From Anopheles merus (lineage: Eukaryota > Arthropoda > Insecta > Diptera > Culicidae), in NCBI RefSeq assembly GCF_017562075.2, contig NC_054083.1, positions 3,790,273 to 3,854,272 on the forward strand: 64,000 bases of DNA, read 5' to 3'. The notes beneath the pieces are model-generated. The model did not search any database, was not told the origin of the DNA, and saw only the letters and a list, made by a program, of their open reading frames with translations. A program made the translations under genes and the position numbers. Positions 48,090 to 60,911 of the stretch are shown here, one piece after another. How positions within the stretch are numbered: position 1 is the first letter of the stretch; every line of letters begins with the position of its first letter.

Positions 48090-51000
48090 AATGACTACTA
48101 TACTACAATGGAACTGCAGAAGTTTTTTTTGGGAAAAATTGATTCTTTCAAAGTATTACCAGGGCAACATAATTGTAATGTATTTGCCCTGAGCAAAACT
48201 TCCCAAATGACATTTTTGAGCACAAATAATCGAGAACTCGAGCAAATTCCCTTAAACTGGAGCCCTAAACTTCCCTTAAACTGCACCAGTTTAAGGGAAT
48301 TTAGAAAAAGGCCTTTAAAATCAACAGTGGTGCGGCTTTTTCGTTGCTCTCTTCTAGATTCGCTCGGAAATTATATTTCTATCGTTATAGTTGGACCCAT
48401 TCTAATCTTAAATAATACCCATTTTTATAGAATAACGTCACACAAAATAAGCATTTGTTTTCATCAAAAACCATTGCTATCAATGAAAAATGAGCTTGAC
48501 GGCATCGTCCATGGATAGAAGAAAGTCTAATTACTAACACACCAAATCTTGGCGCTTTCAACACACTTGATCACACACAAATCAATAATTTCAGGTGTAT
48601 CGAGTACTAATCGAGCAGATATAGAAAAACAATTTCGAGCAAATGTCACTAAGGTTTGCTCTCACCCGATAAAAATATAACCTTCCCGGGTTATAATATA
48701 TCGTCAAGACCGACATGATCCATCTAGTGACAGGCGAGGTGGGGGAGTTTTAATTGGTATTCGAAGTAATCACAGCTTCAACAAAATACCCCTCCCCACA
48801 CCCGAGGGAATCGAAAACGCAGCAATCCAGGCAAAGCTAGGGGATCTTAACGTTTCTATTGCTTCAATTTATATCCCACCGGGAGCCAATCTGGAACCAA
48901 AGACGATCAACAAGGATCCTGAAACCCTTGTAACGGTACTACCAAAACCGTTTTTCATCCTGGGCGGCTTTAACGCACATGGATCAGATTGGGGTTGCAC
49001 GTATGACGATAAACGTGCTCCAATCGTTAGGGAAATCTGCGACACATACATTTTGACGATTTTAAACTCTGGTCAAGCAACTAGGGTGCCCTCACCTATG
49101 GCACGACCCAGAGCAATAGACCTATCTCTTTGTTCGTCATCTTTAGGGCTGGATTATATGTGGAAGGTAATCCAAGACAAGCTTGGCAGCGACTATCTGC
49201 CAATAAAGATCTCGATCATCAGTAGGAGTCGTACAGCCGATCAAATCTCCGTTTATTAAGACCTAACGAGGATTATCGCCGCCCCCAGGCAAGGATTTTA
49301 AAAGACCACCCACTCCTTGGTGGGACGCGGATTGTAAAGCGGCATTTTCAGCGAAACGGAAGATTTTTGCCAGGTATAGAGACACCGGTTCCATGGATTT
49401 ATACAACCATTATAGATGCATGAAGCGTAGGTGCAAAAACTTGCTTAAAGCAAAAAAAGATCGTACTGGTCGAGGTATGTCAAAAATGGTATATGTGCCT
49501 TCCACTTCGCTAACGGAGCTTCAGAGCATGGCGAAAAGGATGCGCAACAGCAAAGCAACAAACGAGAGCAAAAAGGTTTCTGGAGTATGGGTAGAGCCAT
49601 TTGAACAAAAAGTCTGCCCTGATTTCGCTCAAGCACACCCTTTTAAACAATGTGCACATGGGAGTGATCCACACATGGATTCACTGTTCACAATGGTAGA
49701 GCTATCGTTTGCTCTGTATTCCAGCAATAATTTGTCTTCAGGACTGGATCTGATTTGGAACAAATTGCTCCATAATCTGCCAGACCTGGCGAGGAAACGG
49801 CTGTTGAGATTATTCAACATTATGTTGGAGCTCAACGCCGTCCCGTTGGAGTAAAGAGAAGCGAATGTAGTTACCTTGTTGAAACCTGGCAAACCGGCAT
49901 CAGACTATAATTCTTACCGACCGATAGCAATGCTATCTTGCTTGCGCAAACTATTGGAGAAAATGGTTCTTTTTAGACTGACAATTGGCTCGAATCTAAA
50001 GGCCTTTCGTCAAGTACCCAATTTGGCTTTCGCAAAGGCAAGGGTACCAACGATTGCTTGGCGCTGCTTGTATCCGAAATCGAGATGGCTCATTTTCGAA
50101 TAGAAATGATGGCATCTGTATTTCCTGACATCATGAGGGATTTTGACTTAGTATCAGTCAATGATCTTTGTCAAAAGTTAGAATCTGCGGGCTCTCCCAA
50201 GACCCCAAGACTGAATAACGTCTTATTCAACCTCCTTTCGGAAAAGGCAATGAATTTAGACAATGGCCACATGAACATTCGGAGAGTCAGTTACGGAGAG
50301 TAGTCTATACTACCACAAGGGTCCTGTTTGAGCCCCTTGTTGTGTAACTTTTAGGTGAATGATATTGATATATGCCTTGCACCTGGCTGTAACCTAAGGC
50401 AACTGGCGGACGATGTTTTATCAGTTGCCAGCAACAACATCACCGACCTTCTAAGCCCTTTGCAAACTACACTTAACAATCTAGAAGTGTGGGCCACAAA
50501 CCTAGGTATCGAGTTTTCTCCAGAGAAAACGGAAATGCTGATATTCTCTTTCTTTGACAACACTGAGAGTAACAGATGCTTGAATTCGGTTGACCCAAAG
50601 GTCGATATCTTTTTATATGGCAAAAAGATATGCATTTCCAGATCTTTTCGATACCTATAGGTTTGGTTTGATAGCAAAAATGTAAGGAGGACACTGGTAC
50701 AGAAATGTACAAGAAGAATCAATTTTCAATCAATCAATCAATTCAAAGAACGATTACCGGACTCTGGTGGGGTGCCCATCCCAAAGACATTCTTAACCTA
50801 TATCAGAAAACGATACTGTCCGTCTTGGAGTATGGTTGCATATGCTTCCACTGGGCAGCCAAGTCGCATTTAATCCGACTTGAGAGGATTCAGTATCGCT
50901 GTCTTCGACTCACAACATGTCACTCGAAGTGATGTCCGGAGTGATGCCGCTAAAGCTACGTTTTGAGCTACTATCGCTTCGCCTTTTCGTCCGCTCTACA

Positions 51001-52024
51001 GTATCAAATCCCTTGATAATCAAGAACTTTGAAACACTGCAAGATATAGGTTCTAAATGCAAAATCATGAAGGTCTATCGTGATTTTGTTTCTCTACAGG
51101 TGCACCCTAGTAGTTTTCAAAACATTAGTAGTGCCAGCTTACCAGAGTCCTACAGTTCCATTTTAAGTGTAGATACCTCGTTAAGGGAGGCAATTAAAAC
51201 TATAATTCCCAACATTTTTGTGAAAAGGCATGGCCATCCAAATGTAAACAATTTTTACACTGACACATCCTCATCAGAGCAGGGCATTGGTTTTGGTATA
51301 CAACACGTGTACCGAAGCATATTTTAAATTACGCCAACCATGCTCAGTTTATGTAGCGGAGCTCGCCGCATTCTTTTATGCCTTACTGTTGATAAGTGCA
51401 TGCCCTGCGGATCAGTATGTAATTTTTTTAGACAGCCTAAGCGCTCTTGAAGCATTAAAATCCGTGAAGGCTATCAAGAGCCCAGACCATTTTGTAAAAT
51501 AAATTCTAAAAGTCATAAGCTCCCTGTTTGAAAAATCGTTTCGAATATCCCTGGTATGGTTGCCTGCTCATTGCGGTATCTTAGGAAACGAGAAAGCAGA
51601 CCATTTGGCCAAGAAGGGTGCTTCGGAAGGGTCCTTTTGGGACACGGATGAACTCGGGAGGTTCCTGTACTCGATCTCTCCTAGAGTTTCTTTGAAACCT
51701 TGGTTCCACGACATCTCTGGGGATTGTGCATTCATTCGAATGATGTCTAGACTTAGGTCTAATCATTTCGCATTGGGCGCACATCTCCAGCGTATAAGAC
51801 AGGTCGACACGAAAGCATGTGGCGGCGGCCTTGAATTTCACGACATAGACCATCTTCTATGGTCTTGCGAGGAATACGAGGCTGCACGACCCACTTTGTT
51901 GGATGCAGTCGGGAAACTGGGAAGATCTTCTGGTATCCCCATCCGGGATATACTAGCTGGGTCGGACTGGAGCCTCTTAAGGATCATCTTTGGGTTCTGC
52001 AGAGCTAACGGTTTAGCTGTGTGA
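48090..52024 (+). pseudogene. I-clade non-LTR retrotransposon ORF2
   Basis: Starts ILQWNCRS, the classic endonuclease N-terminus. Further endonuclease motifs are GGFNAHGSDWGC and PRAIDLSLCS. RT pieces are NSYRPIAMLSCLRKLLEKMV and QLADDVLSVAS (ADD; the preceding Tyr is replaced). A C-terminal RNase H has YTDTSSSEQGIGFG, FLDSLSALEAL and LPAHCGILGNEKADHLAKKG, and the frame ends at 52024 after a Cys/His-rich tail. RNase H places it in the I/LOA/Outcast group. At least eight stops or frameshifts break it, and no ORF1 precedes it. Confidence 0.85.
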
Positions 52025-52260
52025 CATCCCTTTGGCAATCCCTATGGTCTGTCTGTGCGCTTTCGCACATGGGTTTGTGCCGTCGGGGTGCGAACGTGTA
52101 TCATCATCGGACGGCTTGCTTTCGGTTGGTTGGCCGGAAGAGTAATGTTTCCCATCCATACTCCATTTTTTTGTCCTTTTGCTACATGTTGTAAATCGCT
52201 AGTTTGCTTGTGATGAATGACTGTATGTGTGAATGTATGAATGAATGTGCGTGATGTGTA
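52025..52260 (+). other. 3' UTR of the I-clade element
   Basis: GC-richer than the surroundings, with a GTGCGCTTTCGCACA stem at 52055. It ends in GAATGTATGAATGAATGTG repeats, a plausible retrotransposon 3' tail. Confidence 0.6.
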
Positions 52261-52660
52261 TGGCTGGAGGTTCAGACACAGCTTGAGAAAGAAGATCTTT
52301 GTATGGATGAGGTCCTTGCAAAGATTTTAACCCTCGATCCTGGCATATAGATCCTTGCCAAGGGCAAGGACAAGGTCCTTCGCCAAAAAGGATCTTCAAA
52401 AATATGCTAGATGCATACCGTCACTCGAAAGCGCTGGAAGCTAAACCTGATAAAGACTCCTGCTACGCTTACTGGATCATTCAAAACGGACTGGATCGAA
52501 CCTACAATGGATATTTCGGATACTCCAAGACTATCCATATGATGACCTGGACAAATACGCCGTACGACAAAGTACAACACGATCTCGACCCCTGCCACGA
52601 ATGGACTTCACTAAACAAACTTGATTGGACGACGAATTTCACGATCTCGACCCCTGCTAC
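52261..52660. other. Unidentified, with a CGACCCCTGC duplication
   Basis: CACGATCTCGACCCCTGC occurs at 52578 and 52641. Open frames on both strands have no recognised domain. It may be the 3' end of the RTE copy beside it. Confidence 0.4.
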
Positions 52661-53965
52661 GAAAAATTAGGCCATTCAAGAGGGATTGGATAATATCCTC
52701 ACTGTCCGAGTACACCCGGAATAGGTGCCCTTTCATGATTGCGAGAAGGATATGTCTCGCAACCATTTGAATTGTATGATTATACCCTAACATTAGGCAA
52801 TAGCCCACCGTAGCCTGTCGTTATAACAGTTCCTTCATTGTCTTTCCACACATACGGTTCCAAGAACCCTTCTGAATATCTTCCACTTGGATGCAGCCAA
52901 TTGTTGTTGTTTGTATAGTTAAAAGAGGCTTTGGCTCAAACGGAGTTCTTTCGCCTTTTCGGACGCGACTAAGAGAGTTTCGTCAGATTTGGACAGTGTC
53001 CATGTGTCAAAGGCGTATGTGAGTACCGTTACTTTATAGGTGCTATTCAGTCCCAGCTCCGTCCGTCGGGACAGGTTCTTTGAGGTGAACTGATGTTACA
53101 TGCTGTAGAATGACCGGTTGGCAGCCAGCATCCTTGCGCGCAACTCAGCTTCCATGCTATTGTCGTTGCTGACCTTTGACCCCAGATAGGTGAGTTGTGG
53201 GACGACTTCAAAACCTTATCAGTTTGGCCGGGATTCCAAAAGAGCTTAAAGGGTCATACAGTTTTACCCAGTTTACTTAGTTTTTCAGTTAGCTATGCTA
53301 TTATTTGCTGCTTTGAAGTCAATGAAGAGATGGTATGTGTCGTTTCTGTATTCAGCCATCTTCTCCAAGATCAGCCGCATGGTGAAGATCTGATCAGTGG
53401 TTGATTTTCCGTTTCGGAATCCTCTTTGATAGTTTCCGACTATCTCTTCGACGTGCAGGACGAGGCGATCCTGAAGGATCAGGGAGAATATTTTATAGGC
53501 GGTATTCAACACCGTAATACCCCTGTAGTTGTTGCAGTCCAACCTGTCTCCCTTCTTGTATATGGGGTAGATGATGCCGAGATTCCAATCACAATCACAG
53601 GCATCGATTCGCTATCCCACACCTCAGTAACGATTAAATGAATCTCGTTTTCTAGTCGTGCACCTCCATTCTTGACCAGTTCAGCTGCAATTCCGGGTGC
53701 CTTGTTAATTTTCTGCCGACGGATAGCCTTTTGTGTTTCTTCTATGCTAGGTGGCAGTAGCATGACACTATGTGCTAGTGGCACTTCTAGCTTTTCATTA
53801 ACCTGGTCGTTGTGTAGTTCATCAAAGTACTGAGCCCACCGCGAGAGGTTTCTGGTTGGTTATTAACTAGATCTCCATCCTTGTTACGACAGCAGGTTAC
53901 CTTAGATACTACGTTGTTACGGTGTATGACGGAAGTATGACTGTTGTGACAATAGTAAGTAAGTA
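52661..53965 (-). pseudogene. RTE-clade retrotransposon ORF2 fragment
   Basis: The minus strand encodes RT pieces IEETQKAIRRQKINKAPG, CNNYRGITVLNTAYKIFSLI and QRGFRNGKSTTDQIFTMRLI, then DFKAANNSIA. It jumps past the YADD region to LTYLGSKVSNDN, ARMLAANRSFYSM and TLSKSDETLLVA, then KIFRRVLGTVCVE. So the palm core is deleted (about 53.22-53.29 kb) and a frameshift lies near 53.51 kb. The 5' end is truncated. Confidence 0.85.
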
Positions 53966-54118
53966 GATTAGTTTAGAAAAGACGAAATCCGCAAAAGCGT
54001 GAATGAAATATATATATTTTTTAATTTGCGTGAATAAATTAAATAAATTTGATTTATTTGCGTGTACAGATTAATTTCTATTAATTTTTGTGCATATTTA
54101 CAAAAAAAAACTTTACAT
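53966..54118. other. AT-rich 3' region of the element to the right
   Basis: Contains TTTATTTAATTTATTCACG and TTAATTTCTATTAATTTTTG. On the minus strand it follows the stop at 54119 and may be that element's 3' UTR. Confidence 0.45.
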
Positions 54119-55095
54119 TTACAAAGGTAGTGCACACTTAAGGACGACTAAATCTATCACATCATTATTGTTATCAACGATGTGGAAAATGTAGTTAGCA
54201 AACAACCTAAGAATACACATACGTATTCCCTGACTAACTCCTGCTAGTTCTGGAATTCGCCGACCTTTGAACAGATAGGGGCCTCCTAGAGCTATTAAAA
54301 TTATTTCTTGCTGCAGCAGTGCCCAAGCCGCCGCTACTCTACTACAGCAAGCAAATTTGTGTTCCAGACTTTCCATTTGGGGACAAAACGAACATTGATT
54401 GGAAGCTCTTCTTCCCATCCGAAACAAAAGCTCTCCATGTGACACTTTACCATTTGCTAGCATGTATAGAGTAGCTCGTTGTTGTGCTGATAAGGCAAAG
54501 CTTTACATATTAGCCCAGATTCTAGTCCAACAAAGTTCCTTATTTTCATGTGCTACTTTGGCATCTGGTAGCTTGTCCACAAGTATGCGACGAAGTTGAC
54601 ATGAAGAGGGTTTTGAGACATATTCAGCGGGTAAATATGCCAGTTGTCTTACCACGATTTTTTGGCAGGGATACCAGGTTGAAATGGTGGCCAGATTTGG
54701 CGGATTACCAGCATGGACGATATGAGGCTCGCTGTATTTGAGGGAGCTGCACTCTGCTCGGTATCGGTTTGTCAAGAGAGCATATGCAGTTATTCCTGGT
54801 ATGTGCAGGTTCAGTTCACCTCGCTTCCGTGGTAAAGCCAGTTGCTGCAGTGGAACTCGGATTCCTCCATTGCCATGCCAAAGAAATCCTCCTATTATGC
54901 TGGAGACTCTTGCCGTGTCTAATGCTCGAGCCGCACATATTGAAGCCACGTACCATAGCTTGGGGAGCAGAAACGTGTTCAAGAGTAGAACTTTTTGCAC
55001 GATGTTTGAATTCCTCATGCGATGCAGCCAAACTAACGAGGCGAAGTGCTGGATCACGACATCCCAATTGTGTCCCATATCGTCACGGATATTGG
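54119..55095 (-). pseudogene. Non-LTR retrotransposon C-terminus (zf-RVT)
   Basis: Minus-strand frame open except for one stop at 54502. It reads LLNTFLLPKLWYVASI, GGFLWHGNGGIRVPLQQLAL and LYMLANGKVSHGELLFRMGR, then the Cys-rich CSFCPQMESLEHKFACC. This order (thumb, LWxG block, zf-RVT finger) is that of the C-terminus of L1- or Tx1-like ORF2 proteins. Endonuclease and RT palm are absent; the MITE at 55095 truncates it. Confidence 0.65.
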
Positions 55096-55228
55096 GGCCC
55101 TTCACGATTCTAGTCAGTTTTTTGTATGGAGTTTGACAGTTGGAGGCTGAAATCATGTAAACAATCCATACAAAACCACACAAAAAACTAGCCAGAAATT
55201 TTTAGTCTAGATTATTCTAGCCTCAAAG
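55095..55228 (-). mobile_element. MITE, GTTTTTTGTATGGAG type, copy 2
   Basis: Inverse of 46055-46192: GGGCCCTTCACGATTCTAG through ACTAGCCAGAAATTTTTAG to ATTCTAGCCTCAAAGCT. It abuts the left arm of the palindrome, so its insertion site may mark that boundary. Confidence 0.8.
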
Positions 55229-56025
55229 CTACCCGCTGTGCAAAGCGACGGAAGAAATCAAGGCGTTCGGAGAATTTTATCATGCCTTCCTTTTCTCTCC
55301 AACAGCAAATTTGTCAAGCAGCCAGTCGAGCTACCCGTCCCTGGCACCGCCTCGTACCCCTCGCCTGAGCGCGCTGTCGAAGGTTTGAATGTGTTAGTGC
55401 ATCATACGGCCAATCGCTGTCAGCCGTCGTCCGTGTTTTTTCCCTCCATAGCGCTATCTCTTTCTCGCGTGTGGACAATGCTCATGAGTTGCTGCGGCGC
55501 TTAAAAAACCTGTTTACACACAATGCTGCGATGAAGTTGCATTTTCACAAATCAAACCAAAAAAGCGCAATGAGTTTAATCGATGCAATGTAAAAATGAC
55601 TACGGAATCACTAGCGCACGATGGAGGGTTTGCTGTGCAATTCGCAGAACCCTAATTCGCTCTAACACGATCAGCCCGGCGCTGATTTTCATCAACATTC
55701 TGTTCCGCCGGCATCTAGAACGTAAGCTGATTGTGAAATCGGCATACTGGAAAGTCCATTGGCAGTCCCTGGGGCCTGCCATCGAACTGAACGTGCTAAG
55801 CATTAAGCATAACACTAAGCTTTTGCTTTCGTCTGTTGTGGATTACATAGATATGCTAAGCATCCTGCGCATGGTTGTGAGTGTGCGTGTGTATGCAAAA
55901 CTGTCGTCAAATGTAATTTCTTCCGGAATGTTATGATCCATCGGTCAAAGAAAGGAAGGTGTTCATGAAAGGCGGAAAGACGAATTGAGGGAATTGAACA
56001 GCATACTTAAATTGCCATCGGATGG

Positions 56026-56040
56026 GGGGGGGGGGGGGGT
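56026..56040. repeat. Poly-G run
   Basis: About 14 G in a row, with GGGGGGAGGGGAGG 60 bp on. The mirrored place in the right arm (59903-59921) is C-rich. G-quadruplex formation is possible. Confidence 0.8.
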
Positions 56041-56399
56041 GGCCATGGGACCCCTACGATCATCGGTCACAGGCCCTAAAATTGTTGTCGCCATGGGGGG
56101 AGGGGAGGTGCAAATGGTTCTCCAGCCATGAAGCCCTAACGACCATCTTTCCGGGGGCCCTTGTCGCTAATAATCTGTCCACTTGCAGACATACGGCCTA
56201 CTACAGACCAGAAATCTTCGGCGACCGCCTAGTCCGCCTACCGTTAGGTCCACCGCTGGTTCATGACGGTGTTTTTGTTGTTGTGGAGGTGCATCCTTCC
56301 CCCTGCCTGCAGCGTATGCATCGAGCAGGAGACAGTGTGACAGTATGCAAGTTGCACGCTGGATAGGAGCGGGCCCGCGACACCGCCATCATTCCGCAC

Positions 56400-56560
56400 A
56401 TCTGCATGCCCGTCGTGGGTTCTAACCGCGTATGAACCGTTCGCCGTAGCAAAAACTGACTATCCGGCTACGTGGTAATCAAGTCCTGAAAAGGCCGGCA
56501 TGACCGTGTAGGCCATTACGCCAATAATAATAATAATAATAATAAGAAGAACTTAGCATA
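56400..56560 (+). mobile_element. SINE type B in left arm
   Basis: GCATGCCCGTCGTGGGTTCTAA (B-box region), TGACTATCCGGCTACGTGGT and an (AAT)n tail at 56522-56543. It is mirrored at 59525-59690, so it predates the arm duplication. Confidence 0.8.
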
Positions 56561-57087
56561 GCAGTCCACACTCGGGGAAGGTTTTTTTTTGACTTTGGTG
56601 CTGCCGGGTCTACAGCCGTGGCGCGACAAATGCACAGAATACACTTGACCAAAGGACATGAACCTACCGATCTGAACCCATTCCAAGGCATTGCTGGTCA
56701 ATCGGCGTCACGATACCGACAAGCCAACAAGCCGCCCGATTCTGGACGGACTGGTGCAGCACCATACAAGCACCGTAATAAAGAAATCCAGAATCCTCTT
56801 TTGTATGAATTCAATTCAAGTTTTGTTTCCAGTTGCGTCCGCTAGCTGAATTAGAAATAAATGTGCAATATATCACATGCACGTTTGCTTAGATCGTGTG
56901 TCTTTTTAATTCCCCCAACAGCAGAGCCGATCGCAAAGATGCCAATGCCAATGGTTGTGTTGTCTCTCAGGTAGCGAGATCGAAAATGCATGGACTTTGT
57001 AGCCGCAGCGAATGAAAATGTACGCATCAGAATCAAATAGTTTTGGAGTTTCCAAACGCACGCACACACACAAACACACAAACAAGC

Positions 57088-57096
57088 GCGCGCAAA

Positions 57097-57182
<86 letters not shown>

Positions 57183-57240
57183 CACGTACGCGTGCACACA
57201 CACATGCACGTACGCGCGCACGCGAGCACGTACTCACGAA
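57088..57240 (+). repeat. (CA)n and CGCACG-rich tract
   Basis: CA repeats from 57098 to 57180, then alternating CACGTACGCG-type purine-pyrimidine DNA to 57300. This can adopt Z-form. It is mirrored at 58980-59096. Confidence 0.95.
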
Positions 57241-58046
57241 AGCGCGCACGCGATAACGCACCTACGAACGCGCGCACGCGAGAACGCACCTACGAACACA
57301 CGCACGAGCGAGTACGGCTACGTTATCGGTAGAACGGCTGGTTCAGCTTTCTTGTATCGCATCCTCATCCAAAGCGCCGGGCGGGGTGGGGGATCGCGGC
57401 ATGATAGAGTGAACGGTCACTTTCCCCACGCTGTGTGTGTGCGTGTGTGTGTCGAGACCCGAAAACTCGAGACAGATTTCTGCACATTTAAGAAAGTTAT
57501 TTTATTTCCATTATACACTGTGCTACATGATGCTTAGAAGGTCGTTGAAGCATCTAACATGTTCAAATTAAAAAAAAAATAGATCAGTGTTAGACGTTCT
57601 CCTACGCTTGTTTTAAATAGGCTTCTTCACCCTCAATTGGCAGGGGCATCGAATGGTCTCATCAGCAGCGGCACGAAATAAAATAAACCATCAATACACC
57701 GATAACACTTTGAATCCCAAAATGAACCAGCTTCTCCCGCATCGTCAAGGTCACACACAATAAATACATGCTATACCCACCAAATACAATACACAACCGC
57801 AATGTACATATACACCAACGCATACACACAATCAGCGGACGGCGAAAGGCACGGGCTGAAGCGCAAGTATAAGGCAAGGCAGGGAGGGGAGAGGGAGTAA
57901 GAGGAAGAGGAGGAAGAAGGAATGGGCGCCAAATTTTTTTTTTTGCCGTTTTTTTTCTCCGCCGTTTGAAATAGTTCATCCATTTCTTCAACAGTGGCGC
58001 TCGTTCCGCACCTAAAAACTGCAATAAATACGCTGGCTATCGTAGT

Positions 58047-58139
58047 TTTGGCTGAAGTCTAGCGTATTTTTTTGCGTATTGTTTGACGCAAAACGACGCA
58101 AAAAACTACGCAGAAAACTACTCGAATTTGCGCAGCGGG
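58047..58139. repeat. Palindrome spacer (unit L, copy 1)
   Basis: The 93-bp spacer between the arms includes GAAGTCTAGCGTATTTTTTT, ACGCAAAACGACGCAAAAAA and TTTGCGCAGCGGG. It recurs directly at 60825-60911. An internal imperfect inverted pair (TAGCGTATTTTTTTGCGT against ACGCAAAAAACTACGC) lets it fold. Confidence 0.9.
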
Positions 58140-59028
58140 ACTACGATAGCCAGCGTATTTATTGCAGTTTTTAGGTGCGGAACGAGCGCCATCTGTTGAA
58201 GGAATGGATGAACTATTTCAGACGGTGGAGCAAAAAAAAACGGCCGAAAAATTCAAAAATATTGGCGCCCATTCCTTCCTCCTCCTCTTCCTCTAACTCC
58301 CTTCCCCTCCCTGCCTTGCCTTATACTTGCGCTTCAGCCCGTGCCTTTCGCCGTCAGCTAATCAGTGTGTATGCGTTGGTGTATATGTACATTGCGGTTG
58401 TGTATTGTAATTGGTGGGTGTTAGCATTTATTTATTCGTGTGTGACCTTGACGATGCGGGAGGAGAAGCTGGTTCATTTTGGGATTTAAAGTGTTATCGG
58501 TGTATTGATGGATTATTTTATTTCGTGCCGCTGCTGATGAGACCATTCGATGCCCCTGCCATTTGAGGGTGAAGAAGCCTATTTAAAACAAGCGTAGGAG
58601 AACGTCTAACACTAATCTAATTTTTTTAATTTGAACATGTTTGATGCTTCAACGACCTTCTAAGCATCATGTAGCACAATGTATAGTGGCAATAAAATAT
58701 TTTTTTTAAAAATATGCCTAAATCTGTCTCTAGTTTTCGGGCCACGACACACACACACGCACACACACAGCGTGGGGAAAGTGACCGTTCACTCTATCAT
58801 GCCGCGATCCCCCACCCCGCCCGGCGCTTTGGATGAGGATGCGATACAAGAAAGCTGAACCAGCCGTTCTACCGATACGGTAGCCGTAATCGATCATGCG
58901 GGGAGGGGGGGGGGGGGAGTGCGTGCTTGCGTTCGCGCTTTCGTGGGTGCGTGCTTGCGTTTGCGCTTTCGCGGGTGCCTGCCCGCGTACACGCGTACGT
59001 GCATGTGTGCTTGCGTGCGTGCTCGCGT

Positions 59029-59043
59029 GCGTGTGTGTGTGTG

Positions 59044-59096
<53 letters not shown>
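59029..59096 (+). repeat. (GT)n microsatellite
   Basis: GT repeats mirrored from the left arm, shorter and with a TTTTT interruption at 59045. Confidence 0.95.
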
Positions 59097-59524
59097 GGAA
59101 ACCCCAAAACTATTTGATTCTGATGCGTACATTTTCATCCGCTGCGGCTACAAAGTCCATGCATTTTCGATTTCGCTACCTGAGAGACAACACAACTATC
59201 GGATTGGCACCACGATCTTTGCGATCGGTTCTGCTGTTGGGGGTGTTAAAAAGGCACACGATCGAAGCAAACGTGCGTGTGATATGTAGCAAATTTCTTT
59301 CGCGCATATGGTGCTGCACCTGCCCGTCCAGAATCTGGCGGCTTGTTGGTTTGGAAAAGTTATCATGACGCCGATTGACCGGCATTGCCTTGGAATGGGT
59401 TCGGATCGGTAGGTTCATGTTTTAGTCGAGTGAATTCCGTGCATTTGTCGCGCCACAGCGGTAGACCCGGCAGCACCAAAGTCAAAACAAAAACCTTCCC
59501 CGAGTGTGGACTGCTTTGCTAAGT

Positions 59525-59526
59525 TC

Positions 59527-59561
<35 letters not shown>

Positions 59562-59690
59562 GGCGTAATAGTATACGCGATCATGCCGGCCTTTTCAGGA
59601 CTTGAGTACCACGTAGCCGGATAGTCAGCCCTTGCTACGGCGGACGGTTCATACGCGGTTAGAACCCACGACGGGCATGCAGATGTGAGG
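59525..59690 (-). mobile_element. SINE type B in right arm
   Basis: (ATT)n at 59527-59562, then GGCGTAATAGTATACGCG, ACCACGTAGCCGGATAGTCA and GACGGGCATGC. Mirror of 56400-56560. Confidence 0.8.
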
Positions 59691-60824
59691 AATGACGGCG
59701 GTGTTGCGGGCCCGCTCCTATCCAGCGTGCAACTTGCATACTGCCACACTGTCTCCTGCTCGATGCATACGCTGCAGGCAGGGGGAAGGATGCACCTCCA
59801 CGATAGAAAAAACACCGTCAACACCGTACAAGTGGACAGAGTATTAGTGACAAGGACCCCGGAAAAATGGTCGTTGTGGCCAAGTGGCTGGAGAGTCATT
59901 TGCCCCCCCCCCCTCCCCCCTCATGCCGGAAATAATTGTAGGGCCTGTGACCGATGAGCGTAGGGGTCCCATGGTCGAAGCCCGCGCCCGCCGCCGATTT
60001 AAGTATACTGTTCAATCTCCCAACAGCTGTGTGCCAGTACCCCCTCCTCCCGGTCATCAGTTACCATTTACATGGACCTCAACTCGTCCTTTCGCCACTG
60101 TCATAAACACCTTCCTGTTTTGACCGATGGATCATAATATTCCGGAAGAAAACACATTTGGCGAAAGTGCATACACACGCACGTACACACCCATGCGCTG
60201 ACGGCTCAGCATATCTGTGTAATCTAAACCATACGAAAGCAAAAGCTTAGTGTAACAAAGTTATGCTTAATGCTTAACACGTTCAGATCGATGGCAGGCC
60301 CCACTGCCTGCCAGTGAACTTTCCAGCCTGCGTTCTAGGTGCTGGTGGAAAGGAAAGTTGATGAAAATCAGCGCCGGGATGAACGTGTTAATGCGAATTA
60401 GGATTCAGCGCGTTTCACAGCAAACCCTCCAGCGTTAGCTAGCGATTCCGTAGTCATTTTTACATTGCAGCGTTTGAACTCATTGCGCTTTTTTGGTTTG
60501 ATTTGAGAAAATACAACTTCATCGCCGCAATGTTTGTAAACGGTTTTTTTAAGCGCCACAGCAGCTCATCAGCATTGACCACACGCGAGAAAGAGATGGC
60601 GCTATGGAGGGAAAAAAGCACGGACGACGGCTGATAGCGATTGGCCGTCTGACGCACCAACACATCCAAACCTTCGGCAGCGCGCTCAGGCGAGGGGAAT
60701 GAGGCGGAGCCAGGGACGGGCAGCTCGACGAGCTGCTTGCCAAATTTGCCGTTGGAGGGAAAAAGATGGCATGATAAAATTCTCCGAACGGCATGATTTC
60801 TTCCGTCGCTTTGCGCAGCGGGTG

Positions 60825-60911
60825 AAGTCTAGCGTATTTTTTTGCGTATTTTTTGACACAAAACGACGCTAAAAACTACGCAGAAAACTGCTCGAATTTG
60901 CGTAGCGGGTC
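60825..60911. repeat. Unit L, copy 2
   Basis: 87 bp repeating the palindrome spacer with about six differences, directly after the right arm. It ends TTTGCGTAGCGGG. Confidence 0.9.

Larger units (their letters stand above)
55228..58046 (+). repeat. Palindrome, left arm (about 2.8 kb)
   Basis: From ACCCGCTGTGCAAAGCGACGG to CGCTGGCTATCGTAGT this arm is the inverse of 58140-60823 along its length, with substitutions and indels of several percent by eye. It contains a G run, a (CA)n tract and a SINE type B, all mirrored. No protein family was recognised in any frame, and frames are not conserved between arms. Confidence 0.9.
58140..60823 (-). repeat. Palindrome, right arm (about 2.7 kb)
   Basis: Inverse of the left arm, ending CCGTCGCTTTGCGCAGCGGGT. 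It is flanked on both sides by directly repeated unit L (58052 and 60825), whereas the left arm has no L at its outer end. Confidence 0.9.

Noticed and set aside
58535..58590. CTGATGAGACC in the palindrome arm as a possible ribozyme core
   Set aside because: No stem II complement and no GAAA in the required position.
57012..59138. Open frames of alternating Thr-His or Val-Cys
   Set aside because: These are translations of (CA)n and (GT)n tracts and of their mirrored copy.
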